DNA of 64,000 bases from Ichthyophis bannanicus (taxonomy: Eukaryota; Chordata; Amphibia; Gymnophiona; Ichthyophiidae). The DNA is taken from positions 1,054,001 to 1,118,000 of the forward strand of contig CM066047.1 of NCBI GenBank assembly GCA_033557465.1, in the 5' to 3' direction. The notes beneath the pieces were generated by a model, which was not told the origin of the DNA, did no database searches, and saw only the letters and a program-made list of their open reading frames with translations. Position numbers and translations under genes: made by a program. Positions 52,346 through 63,359 of the stretch are shown in pieces. How positions within the stretch are numbered: position 1 is the stretch's first letter; the number at the start of each line of letters is the position of its first letter.

Positions 52346-53755
52346 ATGGAGAATTCTTCTGGTGAAGGCCCTCAGAGCGGTTTAGTTTTGGCGGGAACGG
52401 CAGCCATCTCCGTTTCAGCCTCAGATCCCTCGTTATCACAGGGACGGCCTGCAAAGAAGAAGGCCAAGACTAAAAGACATGGTTCAGTGGGGGAAGCTCC
52501 TCCATCTTCCCTGTCTGAAGTTAAACAGGGTCTAGAATCTGTTTTTTCGGCTGATTTCATTTTAGCTCTCCATCAGGCATACTGTATTAAATGGCAGCAG
52601 TCTCAGCAGAAGCCTTCTAGCCAGGGGGCCACGCAGATTTTGAAGAATGAGTTTTCTGGGTCGGATCCGGGTGAGGGTCCCTCCAAACTTTCTCTTGGGA
52701 CGGAAAATCCTGCAGGCACAGCCACTCAGCACCACTTGGAGATTCCTAGTGTGGAGGAAGGAGAGCTCCTTTCTGATTCTGGGATGGAGTGGACCAACGA
52801 GTTCGAGGATTCAGAACTCGGCTCTAGTGAGGATCCTAATATGTTTAGAGTCTTTAGAAAGGACGAGTTGGGGGCTCTTATCATTCAGACCTTATCAGCT
52901 CTGAACATTGCCTTGCCTACGGCTCAGGAGGAGCCGTTGGAGGATCCCTTGCTTCAGGGGTTTAAGTCGGAGCAGAAATGTTTCCCTGTTCATAGGGTAA
53001 TGAAACAGATGGTGGAGTCAGAGTGGGAATGCCCTGAAGCGTCCTTACGCGGGGCTCGGTCTATTAGTAGATTGTATCCTTTGCCGCAGGAGGAACAAGA
53101 GTTGTTGAAAATGCCTAAGGTGGATGCCTTAGTTTCCGCAGTTACTAAGAAAACCACTATTCCAGTGGAGGACGCTACGGCTCTCAAGGTTTTGCAGGAT
53201 AGGAAGCTGGAGGCCTTGTTGAAGCAAGCCTTCGAGTCTTGTGCCCTGTCTCTCCGAACGGCTATCTGTGGAGCCTATGTTTCTCAAGCTTCCATTCGTT
53301 GGATTCAGGGGGGCTTCGCCCTCCCAGTCCGGGCAAGCCGATGGCGCTAAGTTGGAATCTGCGGCGGCTTACCTGGCGGATGCCTTCTATGACCTTGTGA
53401 GGGTTTCGGCTAAATCTATAGCTTCGTTAGTGGCTGCTCGTCGGTTTCTTTGGTTACGGAATTGGGCGGTGGATGCCTCTTCTAAGGCTCGGCTCAGTAA
53501 GCTTCCGTACAAGGGTTCGCTGCTTTTTGGCGCAGCCCTAGAAAAAATTGTGAAGGATCTAGGGGACTCTAAGGGCGGTCGTCTTCCTGAGGACCGGCCC
53601 ACGGCTCCTAAGCCTGTCCCTCTGCACAGAGGCGCCTCTCGGGATTTTCGTTGGTTCCGCGGTTCCCGCTTTACTCCATATCAGCGGGGGCGCTTTGCGG
53701 CCCGAGGCCGTCCTTTCGAGGGGCCAGAGGCTTCGGGAGAGGTTATTTCGGAGGA
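52346..53755 (+). pseudogene. B2 gag, one frameshift
   Basis: ATG at 52346 (MENSSGEGPQSG). The N-terminus is Ser/Lys-rich with a basic KKKAKTKRH patch and lacks the Cys cluster seen in B1. An acidic middle (about 52740-52840) is followed by the conserved helical gag domain: FRKDELGALIIQTLSALNI (52853-52909), FPVHRVMKQMVESEW (52982-53026), MPKVDALVSAVTKKTTIPVE (53111-53170) and DRKLEALLKQAFESCALSL (53200-53256). A frameshift near 53305 leads to KLESAAAYLADAFYDLVRVS and an Arg/Gly-rich tail (FTPYQRGRFAARGRPF). The reading continues in frame into RT. Confidence 0.85.
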
Positions 53756-55683
53756 CAACAGAATGCCTCCAAGAAACCACAATGAAGTGCGGCTGACCCA
53801 GGCAGACTTCCCGGTGGGAGGACGGCTACAAGCCTTCCTGTCGGCCTGGGTCTCTATAACTTCAGACCAGTGGATCTTGGAAATTATTCGCGAGGGATAT
53901 GCTCTCGAGTTCGCTCATCCTCTGTCGGAGGCTTTTGTGGTGTCTCCATGTGGTTCGGTGGAAAAGCAGACTGCGATAACTCAGACTCTTCTGCGATTAG
54001 TGCGCCTTCAGGCGGTGATTCCAGTTCCGCCAGACCAATTATGGTTAGGTCGTTACTCCATCTATTTTGTCATTCCCAAGAAGGAGGGGACGTTTCGGCC
54101 TATTCTAGATCTCAAACACGTAAATCGCTGTCTGCGGGTTCCTCATTTCTGCATGGAGACCCTTCGCTCCGTCATTCGCTCTGTGCAGCCGACAGAGGTG
54201 TTGACGTCTATAGATCTTACGGAGGCCTATCTTCATATTCCGATCCGCCTGGAGCATCAAAGGTTTCTTCGATTCGCGATTCACTTGGGTCATTTCCAGT
54301 TTCGAGCCTTACCGTTCGGTCTGGCGACAGCGCTGTGCACCTTCACGAAGGTCATGGTGGTGGTGGCCGCGGTGTTGCGGAGAGAGGGAGTGCTGGTGCA
54401 TCCTTATCTCGACGACTGGCTGATTCGGGCGCCCTCCATGTCGGCGTCTCTGTCGGCTACGGCGCGGGTGGTGCAGCTTCTGGAACGGCTGGGTTGGGTG
54501 ATCAACCAAGCCAAGAGCCATTTACAACCCGTCACGCGACTTCTGTACTTGGGAGCAGTCTTCGACACTCAATTAGGGGCGGTCTTTCTGCTGGAGTGCA
54601 GGGTGCAAAAGATCTTGTCGCAAGTGCAAAGCTTCTTGCGCCTAAAAGCACCGACAGCGTGGCGCTATCTGTAGCTCCTGGGGTCCATGGCGTCGGCCTT
54701 GGATCTGGTTCCGTGGGCGAGAGCCCACATGCGGCCGTTGCAGCAAGCTTTGCTTTCCCGTTGGTCCCCTCAGGAGCATCCTCTTCAGTGCAGACTGCCC
54801 ACCTTTCCCGAGGTTTCAGCGAGTCTTCAGTGGTGGTTGGATCTGGATCACCTGCGCGCAGGGATGCCATTGGATCAGCCGCACTGGGTGCTAGTCACGA
54901 CCGATGCCAGTCTAGTAGGCTGGGGGGCTCATTGCCAGGAACGCTTTGTGCAAGGGGTCTGGTCGACGGATCTGCAGGTGTGTTCCATAAACCTGTTAGA
55001 GCTCAGGGCGGTCTCCTTGGCCCTCCGAGAGTTCCTTCCCTTGATAGAGAACAAGGCGGTTCGGGTGTTCTCAGACAATGTGGTGACGGTGTCTTATATC
55101 AACCGACAGGGAGGAACAGGCAGTACAGTGTTGTTGGCGGAGAGCCTGCAGCTGATGTCCTGGGCAGAGTCGCACCTCGTGGCCCTTTCGGCGGCTCATG
55201 TGGCCGGTCGCGACAATGTCCAGGCGGATTTCCTCAGCCGGTATGCCGTGGACCCCGGCGAATGGCAGTTGCACGCGGACGTTTTTCTCGATTTGACTCT
55301 GCTCTGGGGTCAACCGATCATGGACCTGATGGCCACCTTCGACAATGCCAAAGCGCATCGGTTTTTCAGCAGGCGCATGGAGCGTATGTCGGAGGGGCTA
55401 GATGCCTTGGTTCAGCCGTGGCCGGAGACCAGCCTTCTTTGTCTTTCCGCCTTGGCCGATGATCGGCCGAGTGCTTCAGCGGATAGTGCATCACTGCGGT
55501 CGAGTGATTCTCATAGCGCAGGATTGGCCGAGGCGACCATGGTACGCCGATCTGGTTCGCCTTCTCATCGGCAGTCCCTGGAGGCTTCCCTCTCGGGCGG
55601 ATCTGCTGGTTCAGGGTCCTCTGTTCATGCCAAATGTGGATCGCTTCTCGCTTACGGCTTGGCTCTTGAAAGGGACAGGTTGA
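53756..55683 (+). pseudogene. B2 pol: RT, RNase H, methylase-like region
   Basis: RT: WILEIIREGYALEF (53872-53913), YSIYFVIPKKEGTFRPILDL (54054-54113), VLTSIDLTEAYLHIPIRLEH (54199-54258), FQFRALPFGLAT (54294-54329) and an intact YLDDWLIR (54405-54428). A TAG stop lies at 54672. RNase H, same frame: VLVTTDASLVGWGAH (54891-54935), INLLELRAVSLAL (54984-55022), RVFSDNVVTVSYINRQGG (55065-55118) and AAHVAGRDNVQADFLSR (55191-55241), with all acidic active-site residues visible. Then MDLMATFDNAKAHRFFSRRM and, after a shift near 55440, the methylase-like VFPPWPMIGRVLQRI and QDWPRRPWYADLVRLL. It ends at a stop at 55683. Confidence 0.9.
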
Positions 55684-56780
55684 TGCGGAAGGGGTATTCC
55701 GCTTCTGTCGTGTCCACAATGCTGCAGGCTCGTCGGAAGTCTACGTCTCTGGTTTACGTTCGGGTATGGAGAGTTTTTGAGTTCTGGTGTATGAAGCGTC
55801 GTCTCCGTCCCCAGGTCGCCTTGGTTCCCCATGTGCTTTCTTTTCTGCAGGAGGGCCTGGATAAAGGGTTGGCCCTCAGTACCATTAGGGTTCATTTGGC
55901 GGCCATTGCTTGCTTTCACAGGGCGATCAAAGGAGTTCGATTATCTGCCCATCCGGATGTTCTTCGTTTTCTCAGAGCGGTTAAGCTCATTCGTCGTCCT
56001 CTTCGTAGCGTCGTCCCTTCTTGGGATTTGAATCTAGTGTTGGAAGCTTTGGCGCGGTCTCCATTTCACCCGCTTAAGGATGTTTCCTTACGGGAGCTTT
56101 CTTGGAAGGTGGCGTTCTTAGTAGCTTTGTGTTCTGCGAGACGTATATCGGATCTTCAAGCTCTCTCTTGTAGAGCTCCGTATCTTTTGTTTTCGGAGGA
56201 GAAAGTGCTTTTGCGGACGGTTCCTTCGTTTCTGCCGAAGGTAGTATCCCAGTTCCATCTGAATCAGACTATTTCGCTTCCCACTTTCAGGGATGGCCAA
56301 GGCCTTCCCATTGACGCTGTTTTAAGAAGATTAGATTTGGGTAGGTTACTCAAGGGTTACCTCAAGAGAACCGAATCCTTTCGTAAAACTGACAGATTGT
56401 TTGTGCTGTTTGGTGGGCCTCGTAAGGGGGCAGCTGCTTCCAAGGCATCGATTGCGCGTTGGGTGCGTCAAACGATATTGGCAGCGTATCAAGCAGCGGG
56501 GCGTGTGCCTCCGCAGGGGCTTCGGGCTCACTCTACTAGGGGTCAAGCGGCCTCTTGGGCCGAGTATGCCTTTGTTTTGCCTGCAGATATTTGTCGGGCG
56601 GCTACTTGGTCGTCCCTTCACACTTTCACAAGACATTACAGATTGGATGTTTGGGCCAGGCGAGACGCGAATGTTGGGGCTTCGGCCATCATAGCGGGCC
56701 TAGCTGGGTTAGATACTGCTCTGGTAATTCCCTCTTGTTCCTGGACTGGCCCGGAGAGACGATCAGGAAACAGAAATTAG
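55470..56780 (+). CDS. B2 tyrosine recombinase, catalytic part intact
   Basis: The frame is open through its end. The overlap with pol is in the -1 frame, and the recognisable domain starts at SLLAYGLALERDRLMRKGY (55646-55702). N-terminal part: STSLVYVRVWRVFEFWC (55741-55791) and LSTIRVHLAAIACFHRAIKG (55876-55935). Catalytic part: VAFLVALCSARRISDLQALS (56111-56170, Arg I), VPSFLPKVVSQFHLNQTISL (56221-56280), LFVLFGGPRKGAA, GLRAHSTRGQAASWAEY (56518-56568, H-x-x-R) and ATWSSLHTFTRHYRLD (56602-56649, Trp and catalytic Tyr). The true start codon is unclear: a frameshift upstream fuses this frame with RNase H by chance. Role: inserts circular element DNA at a short core. Confidence 0.88.
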   Translation, partial: SASADSASLRSSDSHSAGLAEATMVRRSGSPSHRQSLEASLSGGSAGSGSSVHAKCGSLLAYGLALERDRLMRKGYSASVVSTMLQARRKSTSLVYVRVWRVFEFWCMKRRLRPQVALVPHVLSFLQEGLDKGLALSTIRVHLAAIACFHRAIKGVRLSAHPDVLRFLRAVKLIRRPLRSVVPSWDLNLVLEALARSPFHPLKDVSLRELSWKVAFLVALCSARRISDLQALSCRAPYLLFSEEKVLLRTVPSFLPKVVSQFHLNQTISLPTFRDGQGLPIDAVLRRLDLGRLLKGYLKRTESFRKTDRLFVLFGGPRKGAAASKASIARWVRQTILAAYQAAGRVPPQGLRAHSTRGQAASWAEYAFVLPADICRAATWSSLHTFTRHYRLDVWARRDANVGASAIIAGLAGLDTALVIPSCSWTGPERRSGNRN

Positions 56781-56835
56781 ACCTTACCTGCTAATTATCT
56801 TTCCTGGAGATCTCTCCGGGCCAGTCCAGGACCCT
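56741..56835 (+). repeat. B2 internal complementary region
   Basis: 56741-56772 (CCTGGACTGGCCCGGAGAGA, CGATCAGG) is complementary to the left end at 45931-45966. 56773-56835 (CAGAAATTAGACCTTACCTG, CTAATTATCTTTCCTGGAGA) is complementary to the right end at 57231-57299. The block defines both element ends to within a few bases. Confidence 0.93.
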
Positions 56836-57299
56836 CCCGTGTCTATGGCTAGAGTTTGTGGTGGCGCGGGGTTTTTTTGAGGGTTCCGACTCAATCGGAT
56901 TTCTGTTCATTGGCGTTACGTGCCCATTCGTTAATTGCACGGGGTGTTCTCTGGGGCTCCTCGGGGTGCAGTTTCGTTTCGAGCCTTTTTGGGTTTTTTC
57001 CCCAGTTCCATAAAAAAAAAATTTTGTTACCTCACGCGCAGGAATGAAAAGCTGCGCTACGTAGAGTCGCTGCTGACTAGCCTTTATCTGTATTTCCTTT
57101 ATTGGTTTCTACTGTTCTTCCACTGCTTAGATAGGTATAGACTGAGGTTTGCCCAGCAGGGGGAGCCAGATATCAGATCTGCAAAACTTCAGATTTCAGT
57201 CCTCAGTTGCTGGAGAAGATTGACAACCCTCTTGTTCCTGGACTGGCCCGGAGAGATCTCCAGGAAAGATAATTAGCAGGTAAGGTCTAATTTCTGTTT
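56836..57299 (+). repeat. B2 right terminal region and inverted repeat
   Basis: Non-coding. The inverted repeat proper begins near 57140 (CTGAGGTTTGCCCAGCAGGG, GAGCCAGATATCAGATCTGC) and ends GGTAAGGTCTAATTTCTGTTT at 57299. There is no gene between 56836 and 57140. Confidence 0.85.
57277..57286 (+). promoter_or_regulatory. Splice-donor-like motif in the B2 right terminus
   Basis: CAG/GTAAGGT lies 20 bp inside the right end. In B1 the same position reads CAGATAAGT (28243-28251), with the GT lost. Confidence 0.45.
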
Positions 57300-57539
57300 A
57301 CTTCATGATGAAGCAGAATGGAGTACAGCCAAAGCTGATTCACCACCTGAACCTGAAAACCAACATGACCTGGGGAACATTCAATATCCCAACTATCAAA
57401 CAAGTAGCACACACAATAACAACCCTGAACACAACAACTTCACCAAATGATCCCTGTCCAGTCAAATGGATAGTCAGCTAAGGAAGAACTTGCCCCCTTC
57501 ATACACAAAATAATACACACATCCCTCACACATGGACAA

Positions 57540-57615
57540 ATACCTCCAACCCTTATTTATTTATTTATTTACATTCTCTTATATACCACGCTATTCTGCA
57601 TCAGTGCGGTTTACC
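57540..57615. repeat. Short L2 3' end fragment inside the L2
   Basis: TTATTTATTTATTTACATTC then CTTATATACCACGCTATTCTGCATCAGTGCGGTTTA is an inverted L2 3' end (compare 26960-27010). It interrupts the coding sequence of the sense L2. Confidence 0.6.
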
Positions 57616-57883
57616 CTTAAACTGGCATCAGTCTGGCCCATTTTAAAAAGCCAGAAAGCTAACAATGCAGACCTCACATCATACCGACCAGTATCAAGCT
57701 TACCTTTCATTACAAAAATCATAGAAAAGACAGTACAGCTACAGGATCATATCAATATGCATGCACCACTGGATCCACACCAACATGGATTCAAGCCAAA
57801 CCACGGGGTGGAAACATTATCACTAGCTGACCATATCAGAAGAATAGATCATGTAAAAAAGGGCATGATTCTAATATTCCTTG

Positions 57884-59246
57884 ACATTTATTTATTTAGC
57901 TGTATTTATATACCGCTTTTCACTGGGTCAAAGCGGTGCTACATAGGGGGGGGGGCCATCACCGGGGGGGCAACATTGATGATTCTGACATAGGACGGAC
58001 TTTGGACATAGTACAGACATTGGACATAGACAAAGGCTTTGAGATAGAGGTTCATTGTGGGTGAACTCGGGGGTTTGTGGCTTTTTCGGTGGGGGTCGAG
58101 TTGAAGTATTCCTGGAAAAGGATAGTTTTTAGCTGTTTTCTGAAAGATAGCAAGTTGGTATTGTTTCTGAGGTAGGTCGGTAGGGAGTTCCATAAAGATG
58201 GAGCATAGAGTTCAAAGGCTCGTCTGCAGGTCCGTTGTGAGCATTTGGTTCTTTTGTGAGGGACGGTGAGGGAAATACTGGAGGCTTGTCTAGTAGATTT
58301 GCCGTGGGCTGGGCGAGCCAGTAGGGTGCGAAGGTGGTTGTCCTGTGTTTGATGGATAGCTTTGTGGGTGAGTAGGATGGCTTTGTATTTTGTCCGTGCT
58401 TCGAGGGGGAGAATGTGTAGTTCCTTCAGAATTGGGGTGATGTGGTCGGTTTTCTTGGCGCTCTGAATGATTCTCGCAGTGGTGTTTAATGCAGTTCGGA
58501 GGGGGTTGATGTGTGTGGCTGGAAGTCCATGGTAGATTATGTTGCAGTAGTCCAGATGTGGGAGTGTCATGGCTTGCATCACTGTTCGGAAGTCTTGATG
58601 TTCCAGGAGGGGTTTGAGACGTTGTACTGTTCTTGCCTTGTGAAATATAGTTCCGGAGGTTTTAGTGATCTGTTGCTTTAAGGTGAGGGCTTGGTCAATA
58701 ATAATGCCCAGGTATCTTATCTGTGGTTGAATTTGGATGCTCGTAGTTCCTATGTTGAGGTGCGAGGGTGGCGTGAAGTCTGGGTCCTTTGTCACTATGA
58801 GGGCTTCGGTTTTCTTTATGTTGATGGTGAGGTTGTTTGTTTGTAACCAGTCAGACACTGCTGTAAAGCACGCTGACAGGTGGGTGTTTGTTGGGTTTGT
58901 GGTTGTAATGGGGGCATAGAGCATGATATCGTCAGCGTAGATGTGAAAGCTGACATTGCGGGTGCGTATGACTGTGCAGAGTGGTTGGAGGTAGATATTG
59001 AAGAGCATGGCTGACAGAGTGGATCCTTGGGGTACCCCCTGATGTTGCTGGAATGGGGGGGAGGTTGAAGTGCTGGTGCGGATTAGTTGTTGTCTGTTAG
59101 GTAGGATTGAAACCACTTCAGTACGGTGTCCTTGATCCCGATAGTCTGCAGTCTGTGTATGAGGATGTTGTGGGAGATGGTGTCAAAGGCTGCGGATATA
59201 TCGAGGAAGATCATGGCGTAACCGGAGTGTCTTCCTTGAGTTCCTG
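57884..59246 (-). mobile_element. L2-clade LINE, antisense, 5'-truncated
   Basis: The minus strand starts within RT and ends with the 3' UTR (AGCACCGCTTTGACCCAGTG, then AAATAAATAAAT, 57884-57945). It lies within the codons for the catalytic LIFLD(L)S block of the sense L2, whose reading resumes at 59258 with DSVSHTI. Confidence 0.85.
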
Positions 59247-59280
59247 TTGAGGAGCTCAGCTGCGGTTGACTCCGTATCAC
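58052..59280 (-). pseudogene. L2 reverse transcriptase C-terminal two-thirds
   Basis: Minus-strand reading from about 59246: MIFLDISAAFDTISHNILIH (RT motif A, near 59160-59220), a shift near 59100, QGVPQGSTLSAMLFNIYLQP (59000-59060), IYADDIMLYAP with catalytic ADD (58910-58945), RYLGIIIDQALTLKQQ and the L2 block ITPILKELHILPLEARTKYK (58380-58445). The 354-codon part 58052-59116 is uninterrupted. No endonuclease is present. Confidence 0.88.
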
Positions 59281-60647
59281 ACACCATCCTGCTGAAGTAC
59301 CTTAAGGAGATTAGACTCTACAACAGCACACTAGAATGGTTCAAATCATACTTACAAGACAAACAGTACATCAGATGCAGGAGAGATACACCCTCTCCCT
59401 TCACACTAAAGCAAGGAGTCCCACAAGGGTCAGCTATATCAGCCCTGCAATTCAACCTATATATTCAACCAGTTTGTGAGATCATACAGAAATATAACAT
59501 CCACGATAAAATTTATGCTGACGACGACATGCTGTACACACCCTTTGATACTGAAACTCCAGACTACACAACAATAACCGAATGCCTCACCGAAGTCTCA
59601 GAATGGCTTTAGCAACCACAATCTCAGTTTATACTATAATAAAACAGAAGCACTCACAATAGCAAGTAACAATTCACTCATCCTCGCACCATAGCCGTAC
59701 ATGACAGTCAAATAGCTGTCACAGGCTAAGTGAGATACCTAGGGATTATCCTTGATCAGAACCTAAACCTACATAATGACATCAGAACAGTCCTACATGC
59801 AATAATCATGCCACTTCTCGACTTTTGCAACTCACTGTACCAAGGCCTTCCAACTACCAACATCCAACTGCTTGAGATGGTACAATGGTACTGCAGCTCG
59901 CATTCTCACAGGAGCAAACAAGAAAGCATAACCCCAATATTGGCTCAGCTACACTGGCTGCCAATAATGAGTCATGCAAGATTCAAGGCAACCATGAACA
60001 TCTTCAAAATACCGCAGAATGAATCAGTAACGTCACTTCAAGAACTAACAGAACATCCTGAGAGCTGTCCAGCGAGAGCAAACAGCAAAAACATACTAGC
60101 TACTCCATCTGAATTCTCCAAAACAAGGAAGACCACCTCTGATAAAGCGTCATCACTGTATGTATCAAATCTATGGAACGCCCTTCCTAAGGATATCAGA
60201 ACCACGAAAGAGACCAGAGATTTCAAGAAAATGTTACATTCCTACTTATTGAACACTTTGGCAATATTACATAGGATAATACAAACACTCCTTCCACTCA
60301 GACACCAGAAAATGAAACTGTTAAAGATTGTTAGTGACTCCCCCATATAAACAAATTGATTAAGAATCAGTTTGTTAAGATTGTTTCCCCCATGTATATC
60401 CTTTCCCAGACAAACACAGAGGATCTCTAAAGGAAAAAAGGGGACTGTTGTAGTTGTTGATATGGAAGGACAGACTAGATAGGCCATGTGGTCTTTTTCT
60501 GTCATATTTCTATGTTTCTATTGTTACAATGTATATAAGTTAGAGTTGAATGGATTGTATTCAATGTGAACAACTGAGTTCAATGTAAACCACCTTGATT
60601 TAAGGAAAAGGTGGTATATAAATACCGTCAAATGAATAAATAAAGAC

Positions 60648-61030
60648 TTGCAGTAGGCCTGCAGGTTAATGTGGCATTGGAGACTGAACCGAGGGCAGAG
60701 GAGTTAGAAATTCTCCAATATCCCTCGACGCCCAAAGAGGCAGCCACGTTACTGGTGCATTGTATCCTGCAGAATCTAATGCTACATATGTGAGGGGCCC
60801 CGCTAATGGTTCAGTCTATCATCAAATGACTCAATACCATGTAAAGAGTTCCACCATGCCCTGGCTTCCAAAAGCCTCAACTACACACCACTCCATGGTG
60901 GTGGAATCAGTGATGCGGTCATCAAGAGTTCTAAGAATCATTCTTCCATGCCTCCAGAACTCTTGATGCCTTTGGCTCTCTGTACTTTCAGGCATGCATG
61001 CTCACTTCTAGGATTACTTCCTACGTGCTC
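60648..61030 (+). pseudogene. A4 gag, helical domain (resumed), cut by A5
   Basis: ETEPRAEELEILQYPSTPKE (60690-60749) matches the EEEPRVEELDALQYDSPPKE segment of A3 gag. It is followed by CPGFQKPQLHTTPWWWNQ-type residues in shifted frames, MVVESVM (60895-60915) and LDAFGSLYFQACMLT. It breaks at about 61030, where the left terminus of A5 begins. Its left neighbour is the L2 3' tail at 60647. Confidence 0.78.
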
Positions 61031-61436
61031 TTTCTCCAGGAACAAGCAGGAAGTCCATCCTCACATATGGGTGACAGCGCTGATGGGAGCCCTTGCAGAA
61101 GCATCTTCCCAGCTTTTAAAGAAAGCTGTTGGGAGATGCCACCACGCATGCATGGTCCCCTTCTCGCCTAAGGGGTGCCATCTTACAGTCTCCTTTTTAC
61201 CGCGGAGCCCAACAGACGTCTGTCATTTTTCCTCGGAAAATTAATCAATTTTGTGCTGAAAACCCTTTTTTCTTGCCTGGGTTTGACCATTTCCTTTCCT
61301 GCCTCCTAGCTCACATGCCTCTGCATTGCGGCTCAGAACCATTTCTGTAGGTTTTTACCCCAGCGCGATTCATGCCTTGTTTCATTTGCTGGCTGCTTCA
61401 AGGGTCTTCGACCTCGCTGGGGTACTTTTTCCTCCG

Positions 61437-63340
61437 ATGGCCAGTGGGTTTAAGAAGTGTGATCAGTGCACAAAATACATGTCCCTCACCGATAATACGA
61501 TTGCTACCTTCGGTGTCTAGGAGCCGACCATGACCCAGAGGACTGTGCCGTGTGTAAAAAGATGTCTGCTAAGGCCATCCAAAGTTGTTGGCAGAAGCAG
61601 GACAATATTTTTCACAGGTCAGGCTCTATCTCTGGTGGCCTCACACTCCAAGGCCTCGCATGGGCCCTCTGAGTGGTGTAATGCCCCTGCAGTGACCGAA
61701 CAGGACCGCAGTCAGTCTAACAAGGAAACACAGAGCGGAAACACAAAAATAAAAAATCCTCGATGACCTCATCCTGGGACTCGGACATGCTGGGCAAGTC
61801 CTGGGCCAGGTCCCGCAGCCCGTGGAGAGAACCCGAGGAGTCGGAGCGGGAGCAGTCAGCAAAGGTTCCCCGAACTGACACAGAGGCGTCCAGTGACAGG
61901 GCCTGGCCTCCCAAGGCCTGTATCTTCGAAGACTCCCTCTCTTCATAGACGCCAGACCCGGTGTCTGCGTTGAAGGCGGCATCTGAGTGGGAAACCAGGA
62001 TTATGGCACTGGAGCACAGTTTCACTGCCTTCCTTGCCATGCAGCAGGCATCTGCTGAGACCATGGTAACCTTGTCATTGAGGACTCGTCCGGTCCCCAA
62101 GTCGATCCTCATGAGCCCGAAGCCTTGAGTTGATCCTCGGCAAGGGTTTTGGTCTCGGTCTCTGTCTATCTTCCATTCTTAGGGAGCGAGGTTTTCCCTG
62201 GCGAGGGCTCATGGCTCCAGCCAGGCAGCCGCCATGGGACACCGAGCTTCCGACCCAGGGCCTGTGCCCCAGAACCAGTCGGCCGCCAAGTCCTCCACAG
62301 ACTATTCCGGGAGTCCGAGGATGAGGCATTCCCGGAGACATGGAAGCACTGCGACCTTTGATCAGACCAGTCTCCCCCAATGTCAAGGTGTCGATCCCTG
62401 TCTGAGGACACGTCGTTCTTCGAATTTATTCGGGACATGTCGAAGGCTTTGTCCTTTACCACGGAGTCAGAGGAAGACCTTTTCACGGAGGAACAGAAGT
62501 CCTCCAATACGAGGCCTCACCCAGAGAGGCCCTGACAGTCCTGGTCCCCACCATTCTCTGACAGCTCCTACTTCGTATATGGGAAACACTGGCACTAGTA
62601 CCCATAGTCAGCCGACCCCTGGACACCATGTACAGAGTCCAAGGCCCCAGCTTCCGAAAGTTGCAACTACCACACGCCTCCATGGTGGTGGAGTCGACCA
62701 TGTATCAGCAGAAAAGCCAAAAGTAGTACTCCTCCATGTCCCCAGGCAGGGAATCCTGCGCCCTTGATCGCAAATGCTACCAAGGCTTGATGCTGACCTG
62801 CCGGATCCAAACCTACCAACTTTATATCGGCATGTACATGTGGGACCTGACAAAAGAACTCATAGGTTTCTCGGTGGGCCTCGGAGAGAATCATCTCCAG
62901 TGGTTCCAAACCCTCACAAAGTGCGTCAGGGACTGCTCGAAGTTCCTGTCCCGAGCGGCCTGCTCAACACCAAGTCTGGCTACAGGCATCAGTCCTCGTG
63001 CAGTGGGTCCAGAAGAAGCTCCTCTATGTCCCCTGCCTCAGTGAAAATTTATTCGGCAAGCCAATGGAGGAGAAGGCAGTGGAGATCGAGACAGAGTACC
63101 TCACGAGGACTCATCTCTTTAGGAAGACCTCCATCCTTCCCAAAAAGAAACCACCAGGGAAGAGGCCCCATTCCAAGGGAAGGGCCCATCCTACCGAAGC
63201 TACCCTCAATACCAGGCTCCCCACACCCAACAGCAGGGTCACCAGAGTAAGGGAGGGGGCCAAGGCCCTTGCAAGCCCAAGGGCTCTAAGCCCCAGCCCC
63301 TGGCTCTTGTCTAGCTGGGGATGGGTTTTTAACTCCTTGA
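61437..63340 (+). pseudogene. A5 gag remnant
   Basis: Starts MASGFKKCDQCTKYMSLTD (61437-61493). The Cys/His motif is then broken by a shift, with GADHD and CVKRCLLRPSKVV-type residues in other frames (61515-61580). The linker is decayed. The helical domain is readable in shifted frames: GPSFRKLQLPHASMVVEST-like residues at 62645-62700, MLTCRIQTYQLYIGMYMWDL (62790-62849) and ELIGFSVGLGENHLQWFQTL. A basic tail lies at 63110-63200 (FRKTSILPKKKPPGK). Many frameshifts and some stops are present. Confidence 0.75.
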
Positions 63341-63359
63341 GCATAGCCTCTCCACCCCT

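Larger units (their letters stand above)
45931..57299 (+). mobile_element. DIRS retrotransposon, family B, copy B2 (contains A3)
   Basis: Left terminal repeat 45931-46110 (CCTGATCGTCTCTCCGGGCC, then CAGATCTGATATCTGG-type blocks). It is interrupted by DIRS A3 at 46431-52173, and continues with gag (52346-53750), RT (53800-54560), RNase H (54880-55240), methylase-like region (55402-55683), tyrosine recombinase (55640-56700), internal complementary region (56741-56835) and a right terminal repeat ending at 57299. It is inserted in an L2 and has no target duplication. It is the best-preserved family-B copy, with YLDD and the recombinase catalytic residues all present. Confidence 0.9.
57300..60647 (+). 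mobile_element. L2-clade LINE, sense, split by B2 and by an antisense L2
   Basis: Pieces: 57300-57883 and 59247-60647 (5' piece probably 45796-45930). The 57600-57883 piece encodes RT block SLPFITKIIEKTVQLQDHIN, with QHGFKPNHGVETLSLADHI (57781-57837) and LIFLDI. The 59247-60350 piece encodes DSVSHTILLKYLKEI, QGVPQGSAISALQFN and YADDDMLYTP, then RYLGIILDQNLNLH and the L2-typical ITPILAQLHWLPIMSHARFK (59930-59989). The 3' UTR contains a CR1-like tail fragment (60400-60527) and ends GTGGTATATAAATACCGTC...AAATAAA. Two stops or shifts lie near 59610-59730. Confidence 0.82.
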
